Counted from the stretch's first letter, positions 51,663 to 60,617 are shown. The stretch is DNA of 64,000 bases from Agromyces sp. Root81 (GCF_001429165.1 NZ_LMIR01000002.1:1229261-1293260), one strand, 5' to 3'. The notes: generated by a model from the sequence alone, not told the origin. Translations and numbers: made by a program.

Positions 51663-52811
51663 CTACAGCCAGCGCATCGTGAACGCCCGGGCGAGCACCG
51701 CCCGCAGTGGCGGCACCGCGAGCGTGCGCACTGCCGCATTGCGCAGGCGCAATCGCGCACCCGCGGCCGGCGCGCCCATGCGCATGTTGAACGCCGCCTG
51801 CCGGATCGCCCGCGCGGCCGATGACCGCCGCTCGCGTTCGTAACGTTCGAACGCCTCGTACGGCGCACCCGTCTCGACGGCATGCGCGAGCTCCCGATCG
51901 AGGAGCACGGCGTCGAGCCATCCGAGGTTCATGCCCTGACCGCCGATGGGGCTGATCTCGTGCGCTGCGTCGCCGACGAGCGCGACGCGGCCCCGGTGCA
52001 TCCGCTCGGCCAGGTGCTGACGGGCCTCGAACACGCTGGGTTCGGCGGCGGCCTCGACGTCGAACCGGCCGTCGACGCGCGAGGCGATGATCGTGGCGAG
52101 CTGCGCCGGCCCCGGATCCTGCAGCGGCCGACGCACCCACGCGACCCAGCGCCGCAGGCCGCCCGGCAGTGGGAACGACTCGACGACGCCCGCCGGTTCG
52201 AAGTGCAGCAGCGCCGTCGACGGCTCGCCCGTGTCGTCGCGGGTGTCGCCCATCACGTAGTGCGCGCGGCCCGGCATGGCGGCCCAGCCGATGCCGGCGA
52301 GCTCGCGGATGCCGCTGCGCACCCCGTCGGCCCCGACCACGTAGCGGGCGAGCACCGTGACGACCTCACCGCCGCGGTCGCCCGCGACCTCGACGTGCGT
52401 GCCGCGGTCGCGGAGCGCGCGCACCTCGACGCCGCGCTCGAGCGCGTCCGGCGCGAGCTCGCCGAGCCGCCGCTCGAGCATCGCCTCGGTCTCGAGCTGC
52501 GGCAGCGACCACACCGAGCCGGCCCGGACGAACGACATGGACCCGAGCACGCTGCCCTGGCAGGTGACCCGGCCGTCGCGGATCTCGACACCGCTCGCAC
52601 GCACCTCGCCGTCGAGCCCGACCCGGCCGAGCGCGCGCAGGCCCGGCGGGTGGATGCCGATCGCCCGCGATCGACCCGACCGCTCCGTGCGACGCTCGAG
52701 CACGACGACGTCCAGTCCGCGCTGGGCGGCGAGGCACGCGAGCAGGAGCCCGACGGGCCCGCCGCCCACGATCGCGACGTCGTGCATCGGGCGAGCGGAT
52801 GCCTCAGGCAT
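51663..52811 (-). CDS. FAD-dependent aromatic hydroxylase (phenol monooxygenase type)
   Basis: The 382-residue group A flavoprotein monooxygenase has FAD-binding GXGXXG (VAIVGGGPVGLLLACLAAQRGLDVVVLE), the DG-type motif VVGADGVRSGIRE and the second FAD motif ALVGDAAHEISPIGGQGMNLGW. It is the last gene of the PKS III operon, overlapping the methyltransferase by 8 bp. In streptomycete srs-type operons an equivalent flavoprotein hydroxylates the alkylresorcinol ring, giving quinol/quinone lipids, so that role is proposed here. Confidence 0.9.
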   Translation of the reverse strand: MPEASARPMHDVAIVGGGPVGLLLACLAAQRGLDVVVLERRTERSGRSRAIGIHPPGLRALGRVGLDGEVRASGVEIRDGRVTCQGSVLGSMSFVRAGSVWSLPQLETEAMLERRLGELAPDALERGVEVRALRDRGTHVEVAGDRGGEVVTVLARYVVGADGVRSGIRELAGIGWAAMPGRAHYVMGDTRDDTGEPSTALLHFEPAGVVESFPLPGGLRRWVAWVRRPLQDPGPAQLATIIASRVDGRFDVEAAAEPSVFEARQHLAERMHRGRVALVGDAAHEISPIGGQGMNLGWLDAVLLDRELAHAVETGAPYEAFERYERERRSSAARAIRQAAFNMRMGAPAAGARLRLRNAAVRTLAVPPLRAVLARAFTMRWL

Positions 52812-53526
52812 CCGCTCCCCAGACCACCTCGAGTCGCGACGGGAACGCCCGCCGCACGGCCCAGCCCTCCGGCAGCACGCGGACGAGTTCGGCCGCAGTG
52901 TGGCTGCGCCGGATCGAGGTGAGTCCGTCGGGCCGGATGTAGGAGCCGGCGAGCAGGTTGCCCGCGAACGGCAGCGTGCCGAGCCAGAAGCCCGCGTAGC
53001 CGAGGCGGGTGCGCTCGATGTCGCCGTGCACGGAGAGTCCGCCGGGGCCGAGCAGCAGCTCGCTGTCGCGCAGCAGCGACCCGAACTCGCGGCCGTCGAG
53101 GTGGTGCAGCACGTGGTTCGAGATGACGAGGTCGAACTGCTCGCCCTCGTCGACGAGCTCGCCGCTCATGGCGCGGCGGAGGGTGAGCCCCGGCGTCGGC
53201 GGCCGGGCCGCCGCCCAGGCCATCGCCCGCGCGTCGGGGTCGATCGCGGTGATCTCGAGCCGCAGGCCGTCCTCGTCGGCCCATCGCAGCAGTCGCCGCG
53301 GCAGGTCGGCGCTGCCCGCGCCGACATCGAGCAGGCGCGTGCCCCACACCGGCGAGAGCCTCGGCCGGATCCAGCGCAGGTACACGGCGCGCTCCCCCGA
53401 CACGACGGCGTTCACGAGGCGGAACCGCTCGTAGGTCTTCGCGAGCATGACGGGGTCGGCGTCGGGGCTGTCCATGAGCTCCCGCGCATCCGCATCGCGC
53501 GCACCCGTCCACCTCACCCCGGGCAC
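52804..53526 (-). CDS. Class I SAM-dependent methyltransferase
   Basis: The 240-residue methyltransferase has motif I LLDVGAGSADLPRRLLRW, the acidic ITAIDPD and the post-motif NHVLHHLDG, ending GWAVRRAFPSRLEVVWG. It lies between the type III PKS (178 bp upstream, across a 28-bp hairpin) and the hydroxylase (8-bp overlap). Probable substrate is the phenolic ring or carboxyl group of the polyketide (inference). The srsB methyltransferase of Streptomyces is a different, membrane-type enzyme, so this operon is analogous and not identical. Confidence 0.9.
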   Translation of the reverse strand: MPGVRWTGARDADARELMDSPDADPVMLAKTYERFRLVNAVVSGERAVYLRWIRPRLSPVWGTRLLDVGAGSADLPRRLLRWADEDGLRLEITAIDPDARAMAWAAARPPTPGLTLRRAMSGELVDEGEQFDLVISNHVLHHLDGREFGSLLRDSELLLGPGGLSVHGDIERTRLGYAGFWLGTLPFAGNLLAGSYIRPDGLTSIRRSHTAAELVRVLPEGWAVRRAFPSRLEVVWGADA

Positions 53527-53575
53527 CCGCCCTCACCCCTGCCCGTGCCGCGCTCCCGTCCGGTGCCCCGCACAG

Positions 53576-53649
53576 AACTGCGGATATACGATCCGGCGCG
53601 CCGCAGATCGCGCGACGCGGCCGGCGCGCCGGATCGTATATCCGCAGTT
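53576..53649. repeat. 28-bp perfect inverted repeat between PKS and methyltransferase genes
   Basis: Arms 53576-53603 and 53622-53649 are perfectly complementary over 28 bp (each includes GGATATACGATCC / GGATCGTATATCC), leaving an 18-nt loop. It lies inside the 178-bp gap of the minus-strand operon. No T-tract follows and no transposase is near. Flanking GCACA/TGTGC adds an imperfect extension. Confidence 0.85.
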
Positions 53650-53704
53650 GTGCACGGCGACAACGAGGTACGGGCGAGCGGCCGACCTCGGGACGCCACC
53701 GGGC

Positions 53705-54847
53705 TCACACCCGGACGGTCAGGAGCGCCGACTCGACCGTCAGTCCCGGCCCGAACGCCATCGCTGCGACCCGGTCGCCGTCGGCGGCGGCATCCGAGTA
53801 CAGGATGTTGCGCAGCACGAACAGCACCGTCGCGCTCGACATGTTGCCGTAGTCGCGCAGGGTCTCGCGCGCCGGCACGAGCTGCTCCTCGGTGAGCACG
53901 AGCCGCGACTCGACCTTGTCGAGGATGCTCCGGCCACCCGGATGGATCGCCCAGTGCTCGACGGCGTCGGAGACCCCGTCGCTCGCGAGCGCCGACGCGA
54001 GCGCGTCGTCGTGCGCGAAGAGCGGCTCGAGCGCGCCCGTGATGTGGTCGTCGATGATCGCCGGGATCGCGTTGGAGAGCACCATCTCGAAACCGTGGTC
54101 GCCGATCTTCCACGCCATGTCGCCCTCGCCGACCGGCGTGATGCGGGTCGCGAAGCGATCGAGGTCGAAGGCCCGCTCCCCGGGCGAGAGCGGCCGAGCC
54201 GTGACGATGCCCGAGCCCGCGCCGTCGGCGAAGAGCGACGACGCCACGATCGTGTCGGGGTCGTTCGACGACCGCAGGTGCAGCGTGCAGAGCTCGACGG
54301 AGACGACGAGCACGACCGCCGCCGCATCCGCCTTCGCCAGTTGCGTCGCGATGCGCAGCGCCGGGATCGACGCGTAGCAGCCCATGAATCCGAGGTGGTA
54401 GCGCTCCACCCCCGGATTCAGTCCCAGGTCGCGGGCGATCATGAAGTCGGGGCCGGGCGCGTAGAACCCGGTGCACGAGACGGTGATGACGTGCGTGACA
54501 TCGGATGCCTCGATGCCCGGCGTCGCCTCGATGGCCGCGCGGCCCGCCTCGACGTAGAGGCGCGTGGCGTGCTCGGCGTAGAGCTCGTTGCGCACCTTCG
54601 TGCTCGGGAGCAGCAGCTCACCCGACTCGATGTCGAAGAACACCGGGTCGTCGGGGTGCGCGTCCCAGCGCAGCTCGTCGAGCACCGAGTGGCGCCGCTC
54701 GATGCCGGAGACGTTGAACGAGGTGGCGACGATCCGCTGGCCCAGCCGGCCGAGGCCGGGCTGGGCCGCGAACACGTCGCGCACCTCGTCCTGCACGAGC
54801 ACCGTCGCCGGCACCGCGGTGGACAATCCCCTCAGGGTGACGGTCAT
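53705..54847 (-). CDS. Type III polyketide synthase
   Basis: The 380-residue chalcone-synthase-like enzyme has catalytic Cys157 (HLGFMGCYASIPALRIA), His302 (HWAIHPGGRSILD) and Asn335 (LRDYGNMSSAT), complete for decarboxylative condensation of malonyl-CoA units. It probably extends a fatty acyl starter to an alkylresorcinol or alkylpyrone, as in other actinobacterial enzymes of this branch. The downstream methyltransferase and FAD hydroxylase would tailor the ring. Such phenolic lipids sit in membranes, and in Streptomyces griseus the srs lipids affect penicillin tolerance. Confidence 0.92.
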   Translation of the reverse strand: MTVTLRGLSTAVPATVLVQDEVRDVFAAQPGLGRLGQRIVATSFNVSGIERRHSVLDELRWDAHPDDPVFFDIESGELLLPSTKVRNELYAEHATRLYVEAGRAAIEATPGIEASDVTHVITVSCTGFYAPGPDFMIARDLGLNPGVERYHLGFMGCYASIPALRIATQLAKADAAAVVLVVSVELCTLHLRSSNDPDTIVASSLFADGAGSGIVTARPLSPGERAFDLDRFATRITPVGEGDMAWKIGDHGFEMVLSNAIPAIIDDHITGALEPLFAHDDALASALASDGVSDAVEHWAIHPGGRSILDKVESRLVLTEEQLVPARETLRDYGNMSSATVLFVLRNILYSDAAADGDRVAAMAFGPGLTVESALLTVRV

Positions 54848-54914
54848 GACTCAGCGCCGGCAACCGAGCGGATGCCGTGACAGGACTCGCATGAGGCTCG
54901 CAGTACCGGGCCGG

Positions 54915-55268
54915 TCAGGCGAGCAGCTTCGCCTTGGCGGCGGCGAACTCTTCAGGCGTGAGGATGCCCTGCTGCTGCAGCGCGGCGAGCTTCTGCAGCT
55001 CGGCGACGACATCGACTCCCCCGGCCGGCGCCGCGGGGGCCGCCTGAGCGGCCGCGGCCTGCTGCTGCGCGAGGGCCTGCTGGGCCGCGGCATCCATCTG
55101 CGCCTGCTGCTGCTGCGCCTCGTACTGCTGCTGCTCGTACTGGTCTTGGGCCTTCTGCTGCTGGTGTCGCTGCACCCCGCCGCTGACTGCGGTGGCGGTG
55201 CCGGCGACGACGGCGGTGCGGGCGGCCATGCCGATCAGTCCCGGGCGTCCCATTCTTCTGAGCGGCAT
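54915..55268 (-). CDS. SHOCT-domain protein with Gln/Ala-rich middle
   Basis: The 117-residue protein has a basic hydrophobic N-terminus (GLIGMAARTAVVAGTATAVSGG) that may insert in the membrane, a low-complexity Gln/Ala coiled stretch (HQQQKAQDQYEQQQYEAQQQQAQ) and a C-terminal SHOCT domain (ELQKLAALQQQGILTPEEFAAAKAKLLA). SHOCT is a short oligomerisation module. It is 4 bp downstream of the DUF6325 gene, a pairing I have seen often in actinobacteria; function unknown. Confidence 0.85.
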   Translation of the reverse strand: MPLRRMGRPGLIGMAARTAVVAGTATAVSGGVQRHQQQKAQDQYEQQQYEAQQQQAQMDAAAQQALAQQQAAAAQAAPAAPAGGVDVVAELQKLAALQQQGILTPEEFAAAKAKLLA

Positions 55269-55272
55269 CTTC

Positions 55273-55701
55273 CTACTCCTCTTCTGCTTCGGCGAGCGCG
55301 GCGTTCACGACGGGCGCTGGGATGCGTTCGGTCTGCAGCACGATGCCGCCCGACTGGGCGAACTTCGACGCGAGCCGCTTCGCCCACACGAGCTCGATCG
55401 CGAGCAGTGCGCCCGAGGTGCCCGGCGGAATGCCCTGGGCGAGCTCGTGGGCGTCTTCTTCGGCCACGAGGCCGATCGCTTCGAGCTCGACCGTGCCGAA
55501 GCCGTATTCGTCGCTCACCTCTTCGAACTCGGTGATCAGCACCGAGCCGTCGAGCTCCCGTGAGATCACCAGGAAGTCGAGCAGCCGGATCTCACCGCCC
55601 TCGACCAGTTCCCCGATCGCTTCGAGGGTGCCGGGGTCTGGGCGGTCGCCCTCGAACCCCACCAGATACAGCTCCACCGGGCCGTATTCGAACTCCGCCA
55701 T
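55273..55701 (-). CDS. DUF6325 family protein
   Basis: The 142-residue acidic protein (MAEFEYGPVELYLVGFEGDRPDPGTLEAIGELVEGGEIRLLDFLVISRELDGSV) has the DUF6325/DUF1269-like pattern, with LVAEEDAHELAQGIPPGTSGALLAIELVWAKRLASKFAQSGG resembling a Gly-rich loop and helix. Upstream in-frame residues to 55767 look non-coding. It forms a two-gene unit with the SHOCT protein. Family members are thought of as membrane-stress associated, but no function is established. Confidence 0.8.
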   Translation of the reverse strand: MAEFEYGPVELYLVGFEGDRPDPGTLEAIGELVEGGEIRLLDFLVISRELDGSVLITEFEEVSDEYGFGTVELEAIGLVAEEDAHELAQGIPPGTSGALLAIELVWAKRLASKFAQSGGIVLQTERIPAPVVNAALAEAEEE

Positions 55702-55783
55702 GATCTCCCCAATCTCACGTGGTTGCAGACTACGCGCGCACTGCCCTCGTGCGCCAGAGTCCGACATGAATCACCGGCGAACG

Positions 55784-56860
55784 TCAGGTTCGCTCGGCTT
55801 GCGGGTCGCCCGACAGTCGTCGGAGCGGCACCGCCCCTCGGTCGGGCTCGAGCAGCAGCGCCCGCACGAGCAGCGTCAACGGGATGCAGAGGATCGCCCC
55901 GATCGGGCCGATCACGAGCGTCCAGAAGACGACCGAGAAGAATGTCAGCGTGAGGCTCAGGCCCACAGCATCGCTCACGAACTTCGGCTGCACGAGCACC
56001 TGCAGCACGACGTTGATGACGCAGTACGCGAGCACCACGGCGAGGGCGAGCGGCCAGCCGCCGACCACGAGCGCGAGCACCGCCGGCGGGATGAGGCCGA
56101 TCACGAAGCCGATGTTCGGGATGAAGTTCGTGACGAACGCGAGGATCGCCCACACGATCGGGATCGGCACCCCGATCCACCAGAGGAACAGGCCGTCGAG
56201 CACGGCGACGACGAGGCCGAAGCTCGCGTTCACGACGTAGTAGCGGCGCACGCCCGAGAAGTACCGGGCGCCGATCACGTCGGCCGCTGCGCTGGCGAAG
56301 ACGCGGCCGCTCCGGCTGAGGCCCGAGGCATCCGCCGCCATGAAGATGACGTAGGCCAGCACGAAGAAGAAAGCGGTCGCTGCACCGAGCACGGCGTCGG
56401 CGACGCCGGCGGCGAAGGCGAGCAGCGTCTTCGGGTCGATGGACTCGGCCGCCGAGGCGGCCGCTTCGCTCGTCATGCCGAGCGAGGTGAGCCAGTCGTA
56501 CACGGCCTGCACGGTCGCCGCCAGCTCGTCGGCGTAGTCGGGCAGCATGCCGATGAACTGAGCGGATGCCACGACGAGCAGCGTGCCGAGGATCGCGAGG
56601 ATCAGGTAGGCGACCACGATCACCGCGGTCGTCGCGAGCCAGCTCGGCCAGCCGCGACGCTCGAGCGGGCGGCGCACCGGGTGCGCGATGATCACCACGA
56701 CCGCGGCGACCGCGGCGGGGGCGAGGATGTCGCGGGCGAACCATACCCCGGCGAAGACGACGGCGGCCGCGGCGAGGGTGATCAGCACTCGCGTGCCGTA
56801 GGCGAGGCCGCCCGTGGCGGGTGCCGTCTGCGTTGCCGACGGCGTCGAGACCTCCGTCAT
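55784..56860 (-). CDS. AI-2E family transporter (PerM/YhhT type)
   Basis: The 358-residue membrane protein has about eight TM helices, two of them at the N-terminus (LITLAAAAVVFAGVWFARDILAPAAVAAVVVIIAHPVRRPLERR). The family signature VTNFIPNIGFVIGLIPPAVLALVVGGW appears in the second half, followed by VVLQVLVQPKFVSDAVGLSLTLTFFSVVFWTLVIGPIGAILCIPLT. Family members export autoinducer-2 or act as Na+/H+ antiporters, and the role here is open. Its ATG overlaps the GAP-family stop (ATGA). Confidence 0.9.
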   Translation of the reverse strand: MTEVSTPSATQTAPATGGLAYGTRVLITLAAAAVVFAGVWFARDILAPAAVAAVVVIIAHPVRRPLERRGWPSWLATTAVIVVAYLILAILGTLLVVASAQFIGMLPDYADELAATVQAVYDWLTSLGMTSEAAASAAESIDPKTLLAFAAGVADAVLGAATAFFFVLAYVIFMAADASGLSRSGRVFASAAADVIGARYFSGVRRYYVVNASFGLVVAVLDGLFLWWIGVPIPIVWAILAFVTNFIPNIGFVIGLIPPAVLALVVGGWPLALAVVLAYCVINVVLQVLVQPKFVSDAVGLSLTLTFFSVVFWTLVIGPIGAILCIPLTLLVRALLLEPDRGAVPLRRLSGDPQAERT

Positions 56861-57531
56861 CAGAAACTCCCGATGCCCTTGCCGATCATGACCACGCCGA
56901 TCACGAGGAGGAGCACGGCCATGACGGTCGCGTTGTTCTGCACGAGCCAGCCGCGGAGCGCCTCGAGCGGCGCCGCCATCTTCGTGGAGGCGAGGAGGTA
57001 GGCGATCACGGGCACCGCGACCGAGCACGCGGCGATGATCACGAAGATCACGATCACGAGCGCGATCTCGCCGCCGTTCAGGCCGCCGGTGCCGATGAGC
57101 ACGCCGGCGCCGGCCGCCATCAGGAGGTTCTTCGGGTTCACCGCGGAGAGCAGGAAGCCGAGCACCGCTCCGCGCATCGTGGTCATCGAGTCGATCGCCG
57201 ACATCCACTTCGGCAGCGCCGCCGCCTCGCCGTCCTTCGGTCGGCCGCGCCACTGCTTCAGCGCGAGGAACAGCAGTCCGGCGCCGAGGAGGATCTTGAT
57301 GACGCCGGCGATGGGCTTCGACGCATCCGGGTCCTGCTCGGGGATGATCGAGGCGAGCAGCGTGAACACGACGACCGCGACGACGATGCCGAGCACCCAG
57401 CCGATGAGGAATCCGACGCTCGTGCCCTTCGCCTTCGGCGAGAGCAGCATGAGGATCGCGGCGATGATCGGGATCGGGCTGATCGCGATGCCGAGTGCGA
57501 GCGGCAGGATGCCGCCGATGACCTCGCCCAT
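56860..57531 (-). CDS. GAP family membrane protein (Sap, LysE-like fold)
   Basis: The 223-residue six-TM protein is read from MGEVIGG (AGGAG 7 nt upstream). It has GGILPLALGIAISPIPIIAAILMLLSPKAKGTSVGFLIGWVLGIVVAVVVF near the N-terminus and AVLGFLLSAVNPKNLLMAAGAGV, the GAP/Sap pattern. Relatives take part in glycopeptidolipid export or addressing in mycobacteria. It overlaps the AI-2E family gene and follows the SulP gene by 36 bp, so it may belong to one transport operon. Confidence 0.88.
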   Translation of the reverse strand: MGEVIGGILPLALGIAISPIPIIAAILMLLSPKAKGTSVGFLIGWVLGIVVAVVVFTLLASIIPEQDPDASKPIAGVIKILLGAGLLFLALKQWRGRPKDGEAAALPKWMSAIDSMTTMRGAVLGFLLSAVNPKNLLMAAGAGVLIGTGGLNGGEIALVIVIFVIIAACSVAVPVIAYLLASTKMAAPLEALRGWLVQNNATVMAVLLLVIGVVMIGKGIGSF

Positions 57532-57567
57532 GTGTGTACTCCTGTCTGGCGGCATCGCCGCCGTCCT

Positions 57568-59223
57568 CTACCGCTGCTGCGGCGTGCTCGTGAGGGCCGC
57601 GATCGCGGCCCGGTTGGTGTCGAAGATGCGGCGGTCGCCGAGCAGCCCGAGGTCGGTGAGACGGTCCCGCGCGTCGGGGCGCACCCGGCTGAACTCGAGC
57701 TCGATGCTCCTCGCGTCGAGCCAGGCGACGAGCGCGGTGAAGCTCTCGGCACCCGTCACGTCGACGTCGGTGACGGCCTCCATGTCGATGACGACGTGCT
57801 GCACGGAGCCCTCGGGCACCGCCTTGACCGCCTTCTTCACGGCGTCGTCGAACACCGAGCCGTTGGCGAAGAAGAGCGGCGCGGCGAGGCGGACGACGAT
57901 CACGCCGGGAGCCGTCATGGTGCCGATGGGCGCTTCGCCGAGGAGGCTCTCCGCCGGGGAGTCGCCGACCGCGAGCACGTCGATCGGCGGGTTCGCGGCG
58001 CGCTTGGCGAGGTTGATGAGCGCGAGCACGAAGGCGACGACGATGCCCGGGATCGAGCCGACGAACAGCGTCACGAGGAAGCAGACGGCGGCGATCCCGA
58101 ACTCGAACCGGTCGACCTTCCAGAGCATGCGGAAGTCCGTGATGCCGAGGAGCGGCAGGATCGCGACGCCCACGATCGCACCGATCGCGGGCGACGGGAT
58201 GTCGGCGAGCAGCGCGGTGCCGAACAGCAGGAGCAGGAGCGTGCCGACCGCGAGCACGAGCGACGGCAGCTGCGTGCGGGAGCCGGCCTGGTCCATGGCC
58301 GCGGTGCGCGAGGTGGACGAGCCCATGGCGAAGCTGCCGCTCGCTCCCGCCGCGACGTTCGCGACGCCGAACGCGAAGAGGTCGCGGTTCGGCCGCGTCG
58401 AGTAGTTGCGCTTCTCGCCGTAGGCGCGGGAGACGAGCAGGCCCTCGGCGGTCGTCACCATCGTGAGGGCGATCGCCGACGGCACGAGCATGAGCCACAT
58501 CGACCAGTCGATGACCGGCCAGGTGAACGCGGGCGGCCCGGCCGGCACCTCGCCGAGCACGTCGACGCCGGCGTCGTCGAGGTCGGCGAGCACGACCGCC
58601 ACCGTCGCGACCACGAGCACGATGAGCGCCCACGGCACGAGCCGCAGGAACCGCTGCCCGACGATGAGCACCGCGACCGAGAGCGCCGCGATAAGCAGCG
58701 ACCACGGGTTGACGGTGTCGAGTCCGGTCACGAGCCCGACCACCTTGTCGACGAACTCGCCGCCCGAGTCGATCTTCACGCCGAGCATCTTCGCGATCTG
58801 GCTCACGAGGATGTCGAGCGCGAGCCCGCCGACGAAGCCCACGAGGATCGGCTTGGACAGGAAGTTCGCGATGAAGCCGAGCTTGAACACCGACATCAGC
58901 ACGAAGAGGATGCCGCAGATGATCGCCTGCGCGAGCGCGAGCGTCGCATAGTCGGCGCTGCCGGCGGCCGCGAGCCCGCCGATGGATGAGGCGACGAGGG
59001 CGGCGGCCGCGGCATCCGGCGACACGATGAGCTGGCGCGAGGAGACGACGAGCGCGTAGACGACGGTGGGAACGATGAGCGCGTAGAGGCCCGCCGTCGG
59101 AGGCAGCCCGGCGATCTGGGCGTAGCCGATGTTCAGCGGGATCGCGATCGCCAGCAGGGTGACGCCCGCGGTCAGTTCGCGAGCGACGTTCTTCCTGCTG
59201 AGTCCTGCCAGCGGCTTCTGCAC
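57568..59223 (-). CDS. SulP family anion transporter with STAS domain
   Basis: The 551-residue permease begins ELTAGVTLLAIAIPLNIGYAQIAGLPPTAGLYALIVPTVVYALVVSSRQLIVSPDAAAAALVASSIG, the SLC26 pattern with a Pro-rich first helix. The STAS domain (about 430-540) has DVDVTGAESFTALVAWLDARSIELEFSRVRPDARDRL. Substrate (sulfate, bicarbonate, other anions) unknown. It differs clearly from the SulP at 1246. It begins a run of membrane genes, 87 bp downstream of the ClC gene end. Confidence 0.9.
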   Translation of the reverse strand: MQKPLAGLSRKNVARELTAGVTLLAIAIPLNIGYAQIAGLPPTAGLYALIVPTVVYALVVSSRQLIVSPDAAAAALVASSIGGLAAAGSADYATLALAQAIICGILFVLMSVFKLGFIANFLSKPILVGFVGGLALDILVSQIAKMLGVKIDSGGEFVDKVVGLVTGLDTVNPWSLLIAALSVAVLIVGQRFLRLVPWALIVLVVATVAVVLADLDDAGVDVLGEVPAGPPAFTWPVIDWSMWLMLVPSAIALTMVTTAEGLLVSRAYGEKRNYSTRPNRDLFAFGVANVAAGASGSFAMGSSTSRTAAMDQAGSRTQLPSLVLAVGTLLLLLFGTALLADIPSPAIGAIVGVAILPLLGITDFRMLWKVDRFEFGIAAVCFLVTLFVGSIPGIVVAFVLALINLAKRAANPPIDVLAVGDSPAESLLGEAPIGTMTAPGVIVVRLAAPLFFANGSVFDDAVKKAVKAVPEGSVQHVVIDMEAVTDVDVTGAESFTALVAWLDARSIELEFSRVRPDARDRLTDLGLLGDRRIFDTNRAAIAALTSTPQQR

Positions 59224-59257
59224 CGGTTCCCCCTCCGTTCGCCCAGCTCCGAGACTA

Positions 59258-59286
59258 GCGAGCGGATGCCGCGTGGCATCGCTCGT
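59258..59286 (-). terminator. Imperfect hairpin after the ClC gene
   Basis: GCGAGCGGATGCC (59258-59270) pairs with GGCATCGCTCGT (59275-59286) with one bulged base, loop GCGT. It lies between the ClC stop (59311) and the SulP start (59223) and uses the recurring GGATGCC motif. Confidence 0.5.
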
Positions 59287-59310
59287 CGAGCACCGCGTCG
59301 CTTCGGGCCC

Positions 59311-60615
59311 TCAGTCGACGCCGGGCGGCGGCGCGGTCGTCGATGCCGAGGCCGACTCCTTCGGCGCCATGATCCGGAACTCCGGCGCACCGGTCACGAG
59401 GAGCCAGGCCGGCAGCACGATCACGCAGAGCATGGGCAGGATGGTGATGTCGCCGGCCACGGCGACGGCGACGAAGATCGCGATCCACCCGTCGCGGGTG
59501 ACGACGAGCAGGACGCCGACGATGGCGCAGCCGACCGCGAGTCCGAGCGGCAGCGACGGGATGAGCGCATGGCCGAGCATGCCGAGTGCGACGCCGATGA
59601 ACGTTGCCGGGAAGACGCGACCGCCGCGGAACAGCGAGCTCGCCGCGATGAGCAGCGCGAGGATCTTGATGCCCGCGATGGCGGCGAGCTGCGGCGCATC
59701 GTAGGCGGTCGGGTCCTCGAGGAGGTCGCCGATCTCCTCGAGGCCCTTGAACATCGTGATCGGACCGCCGAGCAGGCCGAGGAGCCCGAGCAGGAGCCCG
59801 CCGGCGGTCGCGATGAGCACGGGATGCCGCAACGAGTGCATGGCGCGGTAGATGATCGGGAACGCGGTGAGCATCGCGAGCCCGATGGCCGCCGCTGCGG
59901 TCGCGACGATCGCCCCGGTGAGGAGGTCGAGCGCCTGCGGCGTGCCATACGGCGGCAGGGTGAACGAGAAGATCGGGGCGCCGACGAGACGCATCGTGAA
60001 CGCGCCGGCGCCGGCCGCGACGAGCGGCAGGAACAGGCGGTCCCACAGCGCGCCGCCCGATTTCAGCGCCGCGACGATGCCGGTGAAGACGAGCGCCGCG
60101 GCGACCGGGGTGCCGAAGAGCGCGCCGATCGTGGCGGAGGCCGCGAGCAGCACCGTGAGCTGCTTCGGCACTGCTGGCATGAGCCGGGCGACGGCCGCCA
60201 CCATGAGCGCCGTGTTGACGGCGATGATCGGGTTCTCGGGGCCGAGGCTCACGCCGCCCGCGAGCGCCAGCACGGTGACGATGAGCACGCCGGGCAGGTT
60301 CTTGAGCGGCTGCGGTTCCTCGACGAGCTCGGTGGTCGCCGAGTCGGGGCCGCCGTGGCCGGGGACGAACCGCAGCACGAGTCCCACCGCGAGGCCCGTG
60401 AGGGTGAGCACGAGCACGATCCACCAACCCGACGGGTCGACGCCGAGCGCGTCGGGCAGGGCGTCCCAGATCGCCGACTGCATCACCGCCGCGAGCCGGT
60501 CGAGCGCGAAGAGCACGAGCGCTGAGATCACGCCGATGGCGAGCGCGGGGATCGCGAGGAGCAGCAGTCGTTTCGGCGTGACCTCCGGGTCGCGCGGGGG
60601 TATGGCGAGGCTCAC
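59311..60615 (-). CDS. ClC family chloride channel / ion transport protein
   Basis: The 434-residue membrane protein has about ten or more TM helices. ClC landmarks are altered but recognisable: GHGGPDS at the GSGIP position, GVSLGPENPI at the GxEGP position with the gating Glu kept, and GRVFPATFIGVALGMLGHAL at the third selectivity element. It belongs to the divergent branch often annotated only as ion channel protein. It is 2 bp downstream of the MscS gene, so chloride or fluoride flux and osmotic release may be coordinated (inference). Confidence 0.85.
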   Translation of the reverse strand: MSLAIPPRDPEVTPKRLLLLAIPALAIGVISALVLFALDRLAAVMQSAIWDALPDALGVDPSGWWIVLVLTLTGLAVGLVLRFVPGHGGPDSATTELVEEPQPLKNLPGVLIVTVLALAGGVSLGPENPIIAVNTALMVAAVARLMPAVPKQLTVLLAASATIGALFGTPVAAALVFTGIVAALKSGGALWDRLFLPLVAAGAGAFTMRLVGAPIFSFTLPPYGTPQALDLLTGAIVATAAAAIGLAMLTAFPIIYRAMHSLRHPVLIATAGGLLLGLLGLLGGPITMFKGLEEIGDLLEDPTAYDAPQLAAIAGIKILALLIAASSLFRGGRVFPATFIGVALGMLGHALIPSLPLGLAVGCAIVGVLLVVTRDGWIAIFVAVAVAGDITILPMLCVIVLPAWLLVTGAPEFRIMAPKESASASTTAPPPGVD

Positions 60616-60617
60616 GG

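Noticed and set aside
53576..53649. The 28-bp inverted repeat as terminal repeats of an insertion sequence
   Set aside because: Only 18 bp lie between the arms, there is no transposase, and no target-site duplication is evident.
55784..58705. A 973-codon minus-strand open frame spanning the AI-2E, GAP and part of the SulP region
   Set aside because: Only its last 358 codons (AI-2E transporter) look like protein; the upstream part is Arg/Ala/Gly-rich, reads through the GAP and SulP genes in another frame, and is a high-GC shadow.
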